Below are positions 17,774 through 26,607 of a stretch of DNA of 64,000 nt, piece after piece. The notes beneath the pieces are model-generated. The model made no database searches. It worked only from the letters and a program-made list of their open reading frames with translations, and was not told the origin of the DNA. Numbering within the stretch: the first letter of the stretch is position 1; each line of letters opens with the position of its first letter. Origin of the DNA: Paenibacillus contaminans. Lineage in GTDB: Bacteria > Bacillota > Bacilli > Paenibacillales > NBRC-103111. The stretch is from assembly GCF_003285015.1 (NCBI RefSeq), contig NZ_QMFB01000033.1:40518-104517 (forward strand), in the 5' to 3' direction. The position numbers were made by a program, and so were the translations under genes.

Positions 17774-19120
17774 ATGAGTAAACGAAACAAGCTGCTGGCG
17801 TTAAGCTTGTCGCTTATGGCTGTCGTTTTTGCCGGCTGCTCAGGAGGGGCGTCGCCGGATGCAAGTGCAGTGCCGGGAGCGTCTGCGGACAATAAGGGCG
17901 GGGCAAGTCCGGAGGCGAAGGACGGCGGGAAAACCGAGCAGACGGAGCTGCGGATCCTTTGGTGGGGCAGCCAGGACCGGCATGATATGACGCTCAAGGT
18001 GCTCGATCTGTTTCAGAAAAAATATCCGAACATTAAAGTGACGCCCGAGTTTACCGGATGGGACGGATACTGGGACAAATTGTCCGTGCAGATCAGCGGC
18101 GGCAACGCTCCGGACGTCATCCAGATGTCCTATGCGTATTTGAGCGATTATGTGAACCGGCAGGCGATGCTTGACCTGACCGGCCAAGGCATCGGCTTCG
18201 ACGGCATCGAGGATAGTACGCTGAGCACCGGCAAGCTGAACGGCAAGCTGTACGCGGTACCGGCCGGAATAAGCTCATACGCGATGCTGTACGATCCCGC
18301 GATGCTGGAGAAGGCGAACATAAAGCTGCCCGAGCAGCCGACATGGGACGATTACGAGAAGATGGGCCAGCAGATCAAGGACAAGCTCGGCCGAGAAGGC
18401 ATCGTGCTGATGGACGAGAGCGGCAATATCGACATTTTGAATTTGTACGTCAGGCAGAAAGGGATGGCCTTCTTCAGCGGCAATAAACTCGGATTTACCG
18501 AGCAGGCGCTGACCGAATATTTCAATTACTGGACGAAATTGCGCAAGGCGGGTACCGTAGCATCGGGCGCGTTGACCGCTTCGTTCGCGGGAGGGACGAT
18601 CGAAAAATCGCCGATCGTGACCGGCAAAACCCCATTCACGATGTTCTCGATGAACCAGTACGTCTCTTATTTCGGGATGGCGAACCGGCCGCTTGAATTG
18701 GCGCTCACGCCGAGGCAGCCGGACGGGAAGGAAGCCAACTATTTGATTCCGTCGATGTATTGGTCCGTTTACAGCAAGAGCAAGCATACGAAGGAGGCGG
18801 CGATGCTGATCGACTTTTTGACCAACGATGTCGAAGCCGGCAAAATACAGGGTGTAAACCGCGGCGTCCCGATTTCCTCCAAAATCCGCGATGCGATCAA
18901 ACCGCAGCTGAGCGAAACGGACAAGAAGCAAATCGCCTATATCGATAAAATAACGAAAATCGCCGTGCCTGCGGACGTCATCGAGCCGAAAGGGGCCGCC
19001 GAGGTACGTAATTTGCTGGTGTCCGTTACCCAGGAAATGCAGTTCGACAAGAAAACGCCGGAGCAAGCCGCGCAAGACTTTATCAAGAAGGCGAACGACA
19101 TATTGGAAAAAGCGAAATAA
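17774..19120 (+). CDS. Sugar ABC transporter substrate-binding lipoprotein
   Basis: 448 residues. A signal peptide ends in a lipobox, MAVVFAGC (Cys at about 22), and a Gly/Ala/Ser-rich linker and then a solute-binding protein family 1 domain follow. Family traits are LRILWWGSQDRHD, KYPNIKVTPEF and GGNAPDVIQMSYAYLSDY. It binds an extracellular sugar or oligosaccharide and delivers it to the two permeases encoded next. The frame is open from 17723, but ATG 17774 has the signal peptide directly after it and AGGAGAG before it. No ATPase gene is present, so a shared MsmX-type ATPase encoded elsewhere is likely. Confidence 0.95.
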   Translation: MSKRNKLLALSLSLMAVVFAGCSGGASPDASAVPGASADNKGGASPEAKDGGKTEQTELRILWWGSQDRHDMTLKVLDLFQKKYPNIKVTPEFTGWDGYWDKLSVQISGGNAPDVIQMSYAYLSDYVNRQAMLDLTGQGIGFDGIEDSTLSTGKLNGKLYAVPAGISSYAMLYDPAMLEKANIKLPEQPTWDDYEKMGQQIKDKLGREGIVLMDESGNIDILNLYVRQKGMAFFSGNKLGFTEQALTEYFNYWTKLRKAGTVASGALTASFAGGTIEKSPIVTGKTPFTMFSMNQYVSYFGMANRPLELALTPRQPDGKEANYLIPSMYWSVYSKSKHTKEAAMLIDFLTNDVEAGKIQGVNRGVPISSKIRDAIKPQLSETDKKQIAYIDKITKIAVPADVIEPKGAAEVRNLLVSVTQEMQFDKKTPEQAAQDFIKKANDILEKAK

Positions 19121-19173
19121 CGGCGTCCCAATCGCGGCATCGATAACGGGTTTATCGGGAAATGGAGGTGCGT

Positions 19174-20073
19174 ATGCGCGCGAGTACGTTTCGGAGGAAC
19201 GCCACTGCTTATTTGTTCATGCTGCCTTGGCTGGCCGGGCTGCTGCTGTTTACGATCGGCCCGGTCGCCAGCTCCTTGTATTTGTCCATGACGAAGTTCG
19301 ATCTGCTGACGGATCCGCAGTGGATCGGCTTGCAAAATTATAAAGAAATCTTTTTAGAGGACAGTCGGTTTTACCAATCGTTGAAGGTTACTTTTTTCTT
19401 CGTTATCGTTTCGGTTCCGTGCAAGCTGCTGTTCGCTCTGCTCGTCGCGATGCTGCTGAACCGCGGCATCCGGGCGATCGGCTTGTACCGCAGCGTCTAT
19501 TATTTGCCGTCGCTGCTTGGCGGCAGCGTGGCAATCGCCGTCATGTGGCGGCAAATTTTCGGCGATCTCGGCACCGTTAACAAGCTGCTGTCCGATTTGT
19601 TCGGCATTTCGGGACCGATTTGGCTCGGCGATCCGGATTATGCCATCTACCCGCTCATCATACTCGCGGTTTGGCAATTCGGCTCTTCGATGGTCATTTT
19701 CCTGGCGGGACTGAAGCAAATTCCGCAGCACTTGTACGAAGCTTCCGCGATCGACGGGGCGGGCAAATTTCAGCAATTCATAAAAATTACGGTGCCGATG
19801 CTGTCGCCGGTCATCTTTTTCAATCTCGTCATGCAGACGATCGGCGGGTTTATGGTTTTTACGCAAGGGTTCATCATTTCCAAGAACGGTCCGCTCGACT
19901 CGACGCTGTTCTATTCCATCTACTTGTACGAGAAAGGGTTCACTTATTTTAAAATGGGCTACGCTTCGGCGCTCGCATGGATATTGCTGGTGCTGGTCGG
20001 GGCCATGACGGTGCTTATTTTCCGCTCCTCGAAGATGTGGGTGCATTATGAATCGGAGGAGGGGAACGGATGA
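19174..20073 (+). CDS. Sugar ABC transporter permease, MalF/LplB type
   Basis: 299 residues with six membrane segments. The conserved EAA loop contacting the ATPase is seen as LYEASAIDGAGKFQQFIKIT (about 188-207). The N-terminal FMLPWLAGLLLFTIGPV pattern is typical of CUT1-family permeases. ATG 19174 is preferred over 19162 because GGAGG lies five bases upstream of it. The gene follows the binding protein after about 50 bases and overlaps the next permease by 4 bases. Confidence 0.93.
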   Translation: MRASTFRRNATAYLFMLPWLAGLLLFTIGPVASSLYLSMTKFDLLTDPQWIGLQNYKEIFLEDSRFYQSLKVTFFFVIVSVPCKLLFALLVAMLLNRGIRAIGLYRSVYYLPSLLGGSVAIAVMWRQIFGDLGTVNKLLSDLFGISGPIWLGDPDYAIYPLIILAVWQFGSSMVIFLAGLKQIPQHLYEASAIDGAGKFQQFIKITVPMLSPVIFFNLVMQTIGGFMVFTQGFIISKNGPLDSTLFYSIYLYEKGFTYFKMGYASALAWILLVLVGAMTVLIFRSSKMWVHYESEEGNG

Positions 20074-20924
20074 CGGCTTTGACAATAGGCGGAAGACGGA
20101 TGAAGCGCGTGCTGCTGCACATCGTTCTGGCGCTTTCCTGCCTCGTCATGATATATCCGGTGTTGTGGATGGTATTCAGCTCGTTCAAGCCGACGGCGGA
20201 AATTTTCTCTTCCGAGGCGCTGCTTCCGAAGCAATGGCTGTTTGCCAATTACAAGACGGGCTGGTTCGGCGTCCCCAAAATGAACTTCGGCACGTTCCTC
20301 GCCAATTCGTCGCTGATCAGTCTGCTCGTCGTTATCGGCAACATCGTCTCCGCATCGCTTGTCGCATTCGCTTTTGCCCGGCTGAGGTTCAAGCTTAAGT
20401 CGTTATGGTTCGGCGTCATGCTGATGACGATGATGCTGCCGGGACAGGTGACGCTCATTCCGCAATATGCGCTGTTTCACAAGCTGGATTGGATCAACAC
20501 GTATTTGCCGCTGACCGTCCCGCATTTTCTCGGCGGTACGCCGTTCTTCATCTTCCTGCTCGTCCAGTTCATCCGCGGTATTCCGCGGGAGCTTGACGAA
20601 GCGGCTACGATCGACGGCTGCGGCACCTTTCAAATTTATTGGCGCATCGTCATGCCTTTGTGCGGTCCGGCGCTGATTACAACGGCCATATTCAGCTTTA
20701 TTTGGACATGGGATGATTTTTTCGGGCAACTGATATACATTAATGATGTGAAGAAATATACGGCTCCGCTCGGGTTAAGACTGTTCCTTGACGGCAGCGG
20801 CAAAAACGAATGGGGACCGATGCTTGCGATGTCTGTGCTTTCTCTGCTTCCAAGCTTTGTCATTTTTATGACGTGTCAAAAGTATTTCGTTCAGGGCATC
20901 GCCACAAGCGGGTTGAAGGGCTGA
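20070..20924 (+). CDS. Sugar ABC transporter permease, MalG/LplC type
   Basis: 284 residues with six membrane segments. There is an N-terminal VLWMVFSSFKPTAEIF pattern and an EAA loop ELDEAATIDGCGTFQIYWRI (about 172-191). It forms the membrane channel with the preceding permease. Its ATG lies inside the ATGA overlap with that gene's stop, and GGAGGAGGGG lies upstream, so the two are coupled. The C terminus KYFVQGIATSGLKG is typical of the family. Confidence 0.94.
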   Translation: MTALTIGGRRMKRVLLHIVLALSCLVMIYPVLWMVFSSFKPTAEIFSSEALLPKQWLFANYKTGWFGVPKMNFGTFLANSSLISLLVVIGNIVSASLVAFAFARLRFKLKSLWFGVMLMTMMLPGQVTLIPQYALFHKLDWINTYLPLTVPHFLGGTPFFIFLLVQFIRGIPRELDEAATIDGCGTFQIYWRIVMPLCGPALITTAIFSFIWTWDDFFGQLIYINDVKKYTAPLGLRLFLDGSGKNEWGPMLAMSVLSLLPSFVIFMTCQKYFVQGIATSGLKG

Positions 20925-20958
20925 CGTGACGTGGGGCTGAACGGATTCGGCTGAAAAC

Positions 20959-20989
20959 GAGGACATTCTGCGTCTCGCAAAGTGTCCTC
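20959..20989 (+). terminator. Hairpin after the ABC transporter operon
   Basis: GAGGACA pairs with TGTCCTC around a 17-base loop. There is no T run, so it may be a weak terminator or an mRNA-stabilising hairpin between the transporter and the kinase gene. It would allow differential expression if all five genes share one transcript. Confidence 0.4.
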
Positions 20990-21166
20990 TGGAATTCCGG
21001 AGCGGACGGCAAGCCGCTCTGCAGAAGATGAAGCGCCGGTAACGTGCGCCCGCCGTACTCCCGGGCCGGACGGCAACCGGTACGAAAAAACAGGAGCGGG
21101 AACATGCCGGCCGGCCGGACTTTTTCCCCAGGGAATAGACTTTGCCCTCATAGGAGGCTGATTGCG

Positions 21167-23005
21167 ATGCGAATGGAAAGGACGGGGAAGTGGCGGCTGC
21201 AGCCGCTGCTTCTTCTTGCATTCGTGCTGTTTACCGGAGCGATGCTGCTTATAACGACGGCGATCATTTATTTCGGCGTTTCCCGCGTCATTACGGAGCA
21301 GACGAGCGAGACACGGCTGCAGCTCATAGCGGAAATGCAGAAGCAGCTGACCGCCCGCTTCCGGGAAGTGGAGGAAACCGCCCTTTCCATTTCGACGCAT
21401 CCGAAAATAATCGAGGCCTTCTCGAATAAACCGGCGGACCCATACGACAACATTACGATACGGAAAGAAGTCAACCAAATCGTCGACCGATTCTGGTTCG
21501 CCAAGGCTTCCATCAAAAGCATTCAAATTTACAGCGACCGGTTCGACGAACTGGCCGGAATGTCGTCGGAGCATAATTTGCCATTATCGCTCATGTCTTG
21601 GCTGGAAGACAAGGACCGGCTCGATCAGTCGGACGCGCTCTGGGTGAAGTCGCATATGGAACCGAACGTGCAATACAATCCAAAGCCGGTCGTCACCTAT
21701 ATCAGCAAAATATTTACGGATAAAGGCGGCGTCGGCGGTTATTTGGCGATACATGTCGCGGAAGAGACGGTATTCGATTTATTCAAAGACCGCAAGCGTC
21801 AGGCGGGCACGATCGTACTGCTCGACAGCGGCGGCCGGTTGATCTCGCAGAGCGGGTCGAGCAACGACGGCGGCTTCGACCCGACGGCGAGACCGAAATG
21901 GCTGACCGAGCTGCTGCTCCTGCAGGATGAAGGCTACAAGTCCGCCAAAATCGGGGGAACCTCGAGCCTCATTCTCTTCTCCGCCCCGAATCATGCTCAG
22001 TGGCGTATTTTGGAAATGATTCCCGCCGACGAACTATATCGGGGCGTTCGAACGATTCGGAATATCGTGCTTGCGATCGGCTTGCTCGGCATTTTGCTGT
22101 CGTTCCCGGCCGCATCTTATTTGTCCAAACGCATTATTCGGCCGATTCCCGAGCTGCTGGCAGGCTTCAAGCAAATTCAGGGCGGCAATTTCAACACGCA
22201 AGCGGCGGAGCAAAATCCGATCGTCGAATTCAATCAATTGTCGCAGAGCTTCAACCGGATGGCTGCGCAGCTGAAGGAGCTGCTCGCCCAGCTGCGGGAG
22301 GAGCACCGGGCCAAGCGGCAGGCCGAATATGCCGCCCTGCAAAGCCAGATCAATCCGCATTTTTTATACAATACGCTCGATATGATCAATTGGATGGCAG
22401 CGCGCAAAGGGGCCCACGACGTCAGCCAGATGGCGTCGAAGCTGGCAAAGCTGTTCCGAATCAGCCTCAGCAAAGGGAAAACGTTCATCAAGCTTGGCGA
22501 TGAGCTGGAGCACGGCTTGCTTTATGCGCAAATTCAGCAGGCCCGTTTCAAGGACCGGTTTACGTATGAGTCTTATGCGGAGCCTGCTCTGAAAGAACTG
22601 TACGTGCCGAAGCTTATTCTTCAGCCCTTTATCGAAAATGCGATCATTCACGGATTTCCCAAACAGCTGGAGCGGCAAGGAGTCGTGAAAGTGTCGGCCG
22701 AGCTGCGGGGCGAGTCGGTCTTGTGCCTGATTATCGAAGACAACGGCTACGGGCTCCCGGCCGACTGGAATGGGAAGGGATCGGAGTACGGCTCTCCGAA
22801 CGCGGACGGGACTAGCGGTTACGGCATCGGCAATGTCAGACAGCGGATCGAGCTCTATTTCGGAAAGGCATACACGGTGCAACTGACCGGCTGCGGCACC
22901 GCAGGCGTACGGGTTGAAATTACGCTGCCGCGTTTCGATTCGACGGACGAGCTGGAACGATATATAAACCGGGGAGATGATCGGGATGAACATCTTATTG
23001 GTTGA
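21167..23005 (+). CDS. YesM-type sensor histidine kinase
   Basis: 612 residues. A first membrane segment (about 10-33) is followed by an extracellular sensor region to about residue 290, a second membrane segment (NIVLAIGLLGILLSF), a HAMP domain, the His_kinase domain with SQINPHFLYNTLDMINW (phospho-acceptor His), and a C-terminal ATPase (IENAIIHGF; EDNGYGLP; GYGIGNVRQRI). The frame is open from 21044, but ATG 21167 follows TAGGAGG. It overlaps the response-regulator gene. Placed after a CUT1 transporter, it probably senses the sugar that this transporter carries, as in other YesMN systems. Confidence 0.94.
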   Translation: MRMERTGKWRLQPLLLLAFVLFTGAMLLITTAIIYFGVSRVITEQTSETRLQLIAEMQKQLTARFREVEETALSISTHPKIIEAFSNKPADPYDNITIRKEVNQIVDRFWFAKASIKSIQIYSDRFDELAGMSSEHNLPLSLMSWLEDKDRLDQSDALWVKSHMEPNVQYNPKPVVTYISKIFTDKGGVGGYLAIHVAEETVFDLFKDRKRQAGTIVLLDSGGRLISQSGSSNDGGFDPTARPKWLTELLLLQDEGYKSAKIGGTSSLILFSAPNHAQWRILEMIPADELYRGVRTIRNIVLAIGLLGILLSFPAASYLSKRIIRPIPELLAGFKQIQGGNFNTQAAEQNPIVEFNQLSQSFNRMAAQLKELLAQLREEHRAKRQAEYAALQSQINPHFLYNTLDMINWMAARKGAHDVSQMASKLAKLFRISLSKGKTFIKLGDELEHGLLYAQIQQARFKDRFTYESYAEPALKELYVPKLILQPFIENAIIHGFPKQLERQGVVKVSAELRGESVLCLIIEDNGYGLPADWNGKGSEYGSPNADGTSGYGIGNVRQRIELYFGKAYTVQLTGCGTAGVRVEITLPRFDSTDELERYINRGDDRDEHLIG

Positions 23006-24599
23006 CGATGAAGAGCATGTCATCGATGGATTGCGCGAGATGATCGATTGGGAAGCGCTGCATATCGACCGAGTGTTTACAGCCGCGGACGGGGAAGAGG
23101 CGTGGCAATTGTACTGCAGCCACCGGCCTGACGTCGTGCTGACGGATGTGGCGATGCCGCAGATGAACGGACTTGAGCTGTCCGCCCGGATTCGCCGGGA
23201 GGATCCGCATGTCCCGATCGTCATCTTAAGCGGCTACGACGATTTCGAATATGCGCGCGAGGCCGTTCATCTGAGCGTATCCCGCTATATTCTAAAGCCG
23301 GCGGTGTTCACCGAAATTCAGGAGATGCTCGCCGAAGTGATCGGCGATCTTGAAGCGGTCCGGAAGCAGAAGCAATACGCCGACGAATTTTCCCGGCAGA
23401 TGAAGCATTCGATACCGCTGCTGCGCGAGCAGCTGTTATTCGATCTCGTCGTTACCGGCGGCGCCGTCGTGACGGCGGAGCAGCTGCGTTTCCATCAGCT
23501 CGAAGACGAGCTGATGACCGGCGGCCTCGTCGTGACGATCGGGCTGTACCGGACGGATGACGCGAGATTCGCGAGCGAGCGGGACTGGCAGCTGTTCAAG
23601 TTTTCGGTCGCGAATATCGTGTCGGAGACGATCGCGGCAGCGGACGACATACCGGGCGGCTGTTTTCTTCTCCGCTACGTAGAGGACCGGCTTCCGCTTC
23701 TCGTGATAAGCATGAATGCCGGCGAAGCCGTCTTGAGAGCGCGGCGGCTGGCCGAGGCGGTTCTCGAAAGCGTCACCCGTCATCTCGGGATCGAGCTGAA
23801 TGTCGCCATCGGCGGGTGGTTCGGCAAGGCGGGGCAATACCGCGCCTCTTATGTGCAATGCTGCGACATGCTTCGGTCGCTCGACTTCGAAGGATACCAC
23901 AGAATCGTGTCGGCGGATGAGGAAAACGACTATGCCGCTTCTATGGCGTACGATCCGCTCAAAGCCATCCGGCTGCTGAGCGGAACTTTCCGGCAGGGCG
24001 GCTGGGGCGAAACGGCGGAGATGTGGCGGGAAATGCGCGGTGCGCTGCTGCGCGAATCGGTGCCGCTAGGCGTCGCGCAAATTGCCGCCATCTCGCTGAT
24101 GAGCGGGCTGACGCTGGAATTGGCGGAGGAGGAGCGCGAGAATGCGAACCGTTTTTTGCCCATCGTTCAGGACATATACAAGCACCGCTCCAAAGAAGCC
24201 GTTGTCCAGCTTGTCGAGGATCAGTTGAATGCGCTGCTCGAACAGTTTCGTCAGCGTGAATCGCAGCAGCGTCCGTCACATGATTGCGTCCGTAAGTTAA
24301 TCGAGCAGATCGAATCCCGTTTCGCGGAGCCGCTCTCGTTCTCGGAGCTGGCAAGGCAGCTGCACATGACGCGCAATCATTTAAGCTATTTATTCAAGCG
24401 GGAAACCGGCACGAGCTTTATCGCCTACTTGACGAGCTACCGCATCGAAAGGGCCAAGGAGCTGCTTAATGCGAACCGGTACATGATCTACGAAATCGCG
24501 GAGAAGGTCGGCTATTCCGACGCCGCGTATTTTAGCCGCGTGTTCAAAAACGCAACCGGCGTATGTCCGCTCGAATATACGCATTCGCAGCGCCAATAG
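22986..24599 (+). CDS. YesN-type response regulator with AraC DNA-binding domain
   Basis: 537 residues. A receiver domain has acidic DD at residues 7-8, phospho-acceptor Asp54 (LTDVAMPQMNG) and Lys in ILKP. A long middle domain follows, and two AraC-type helix-turn-helix motifs occupy the last about 100 residues (FSELARQLHMTRNHLSYLFK; MIYEIAEKVGYSDAAYFSR). It overlaps the kinase gene by 20 bases. ATG 22986 is chosen over 22977 since GGGGAG then lies at a workable distance. It probably activates the preceding transporter operon; its binding site is not evident. Confidence 0.94.
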   Translation: MNILLVDDEEHVIDGLREMIDWEALHIDRVFTAADGEEAWQLYCSHRPDVVLTDVAMPQMNGLELSARIRREDPHVPIVILSGYDDFEYAREAVHLSVSRYILKPAVFTEIQEMLAEVIGDLEAVRKQKQYADEFSRQMKHSIPLLREQLLFDLVVTGGAVVTAEQLRFHQLEDELMTGGLVVTIGLYRTDDARFASERDWQLFKFSVANIVSETIAAADDIPGGCFLLRYVEDRLPLLVISMNAGEAVLRARRLAEAVLESVTRHLGIELNVAIGGWFGKAGQYRASYVQCCDMLRSLDFEGYHRIVSADEENDYAASMAYDPLKAIRLLSGTFRQGGWGETAEMWREMRGALLRESVPLGVAQIAAISLMSGLTLELAEEERENANRFLPIVQDIYKHRSKEAVVQLVEDQLNALLEQFRQRESQQRPSHDCVRKLIEQIESRFAEPLSFSELARQLHMTRNHLSYLFKRETGTSFIAYLTSYRIERAKELLNANRYMIYEIAEKVGYSDAAYFSRVFKNATGVCPLEYTHSQRQ

Positions 24600-24680
24600 A
24601 AAATTTTTCAAAAAAACTGAACGATTTCCGCTTCTCATTCGTATTACTTTCGAGAAGAAAATTAGGGGAGTGGAAACCGG

Positions 24681-26357
24681 ATGAAACATGTAAAGCAAAC
24701 GGCAGCTGCCGTTATCTTGAGCGCCGCTATAGCGATGCCGGCGGTAAGCGGGACCGCGGCTGCGGCAGAGGCTGCAGTTACGGCAGCTGCCGCTTCGGAA
24801 GCGGCCGTCGCCGGGTATGTCCCGGTCCGTGAAATTGCCGAAAAGGCGGGCGCGGTCGTAACCTGGGAAAATAGTACGCGTACCGTAACCGTAAAGCGGG
24901 GAGGCATGACGCTTATTTTGCAAATAGGCAGCGCCCAGGCGGAGTTAAACGGAAAAACGATCGAGCTGGGGGAGACGATCGAGCTTGTCAACGAGAAAAC
25001 GGTAGTTCCGATGGAGCTGCTCCGTCAGCTGCGGCTCGATCAAGAGGTTAGCGCCGAAACGCCTGCTCTTACCGGGACTGCCGCAGTGGCCGCCGCTTTT
25101 TTGGAGCAGCTGAACGCCGGGGAATTTGCAGCCGCGCATAAATCGCTGAGCCCGAATCTGCAAGCCGCTTTACCGCTGCCGGGTTTGCAGCAAATATGGC
25201 AAATGGCCGGGCAGCAAGCCGGAGAGCTTGGGAAGATGCTTTCGGCAAACGCCGTATCGAACGGGGTACACGATAACGTTACGTTTATTTTCGAGGGGAC
25301 GAGCGTCCCTGTTGAAGTGACGATCCGGCTGGATAAGGCCGGACTTGTCGATGATTTCGGCTTGGCGCCTGCACAGCCGTCTGTTGGTTACATAAAGCCT
25401 TCCTATGACGACGACACGAAATATACGGAGCAAGAGGTCGTCATCGGCGAAGGCGCCTTCGCGCTGCCCGGAACGTTGACGATGCCTGCCGGTGAGGGGC
25501 CTTTCCCGGTCGTCGTGCTCGTTCATGGGTCGGGTCCGCACGACCGGGATTCAACCATAGGCGGCGTGAAGCCATTCCGGGACTTGGCCGTCGGCTTGGC
25601 TGCGCAGAACATTGCCGTTCTTCGCTACGAGAAGGTGACGAAGGAGCATAACTTGAAATTCGCCTTGGATCCGAAGCAGACGCTGCAGCGGGAAACGGTC
25701 GACGATGCGCTTGAGGCCGTAGAGCTGTTGAAGGGCACGAAAGGAATCGACCCTGCGCGCATCTATGTAGCCGGCCACAGCCAAGGCGGGATGGCGGTGC
25801 CGAAAATGATCGGGCTAGATCAGGCTGGCGACATCGCCGGGGCGGTCATCCTATCGGCTCCGAGCTTGGGCTTGGCGGAGACGCTGATCGAGCAGCAGCA
25901 GGAAGTGGTGGAGCGGGTAAAAGGCTTGGGTTTTCCCGCCGAAGTGACGGCCGCTTATGAGCAATCGGCCGCTGCATGGATTGAAATCGGCAAAATGGTC
26001 GCCGATCCGCAAAATACCGTTGACCATATCCCAGCTAACTTCCCGCTGCCTCAGCCGTACTGGTGGTTCGAGCAGAAAAACTACCAGCCGGCTGAAACGG
26101 CGAAGAAGCAAAACCTTCCGCTGCTCATTATGCAGGGTGAGAATGATTGGCAGGTGTCCATGAAGCAGTTCGACGGTTGGAAGAAGACGCTTCAGGAGCG
26201 GAAGGACGTTCAATTCAAGTCGTATCCGGGCGTGAACCACGTGCTGACGGTATACGAAGGCGTTTCGATCGGCGCCGAATACGGCCAGCCGGCTAACGTT
26301 GCACCGGCCATTATCGATGACATCGCGAAGTGGGTTACCGGCGGCAGTCTCGAATAG
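24681..26357 (+). CDS. Secreted alpha/beta hydrolase with N-terminal copper-amine-oxidase-like domain
   Basis: 558 residues. A signal peptide (about 1-30, Ala-rich) is followed by a copper amine oxidase N1-like domain (VPVREIAEKAGAVVTWEN; TVTVKRGGMTLILQIGS; about 35-120), a DUF3887-like helical region (about 130-230), and an alpha/beta hydrolase. Hydrolase landmarks are HGSGPHDRD (oxyanion region), nucleophile GHSQGG, Asp in GENDW, and His in GVNHVL. It is likely a cell-wall-associated esterase or peptidase-like hydrolase with unknown substrate. The start follows GGGGAGTGG. It is not clearly part of the YesMN unit, being 81 bases downstream. Confidence 0.88.
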   Translation: MKHVKQTAAAVILSAAIAMPAVSGTAAAAEAAVTAAAASEAAVAGYVPVREIAEKAGAVVTWENSTRTVTVKRGGMTLILQIGSAQAELNGKTIELGETIELVNEKTVVPMELLRQLRLDQEVSAETPALTGTAAVAAAFLEQLNAGEFAAAHKSLSPNLQAALPLPGLQQIWQMAGQQAGELGKMLSANAVSNGVHDNVTFIFEGTSVPVEVTIRLDKAGLVDDFGLAPAQPSVGYIKPSYDDDTKYTEQEVVIGEGAFALPGTLTMPAGEGPFPVVVLVHGSGPHDRDSTIGGVKPFRDLAVGLAAQNIAVLRYEKVTKEHNLKFALDPKQTLQRETVDDALEAVELLKGTKGIDPARIYVAGHSQGGMAVPKMIGLDQAGDIAGAVILSAPSLGLAETLIEQQQEVVERVKGLGFPAEVTAAYEQSAAAWIEIGKMVADPQNTVDHIPANFPLPQPYWWFEQKNYQPAETAKKQNLPLLIMQGENDWQVSMKQFDGWKKTLQERKDVQFKSYPGVNHVLTVYEGVSIGAEYGQPANVAPAIIDDIAKWVTGGSLE

Positions 26358-26375
26358 ACGATCGCGTGAAAAAGG

Positions 26376-26416
26376 AAAAAAGCCTAGCGGAATTCCAACT
26401 CCGCTAGGCTTTTTTT
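26376..26416. terminator. Strong bidirectional terminator
   Basis: AGCCTAGCGG pairs perfectly with CCGCTAGGCT around a 10-base loop, with an A run before it and seven T after it. It ends the hydrolase transcript and may also serve the converging minus-strand genes. Confidence 0.93.
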
Positions 26417-26457
26417 AAACTATTGGAAAGTATATCGAGGAACATCTTGTCGAACGA

Positions 26458-26607
26458 TTAAGACTTCGCCACGACAGGCAAATAAATTTCGACGAGCGCA
26501 TGCTCGCGGTCCGTAATCGGCTCGGGGTAATATTCGAAGTCGGCGCAGACTGCCGGATCGATCTCATACCCGGATTGGGGGAGCCATACGTCATATACGC
26601 AGCGGAA
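26458..26607 (-). pseudogene. C-terminal remnant of a GyrI-like/AraC effector-binding protein
   Basis: Directly downstream of the DUF4127 stop and in the same frame, the minus strand codes 49 residues. They read YDVWLPQSGYEIDPAVCADF, then FEYYPEPI and VEIYLPV, then a stop. The pattern WLPxSGYE...FEYYPE...EIYLPV is the C-terminal end of GyrI-like small-molecule-binding domains found in AraC/MerR regulators. There is no start codon or ribosome binding site and the N-terminal part is missing. It is therefore a fossil of a deleted gene, or a read-through extension of DUF4127. Confidence 0.65.
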
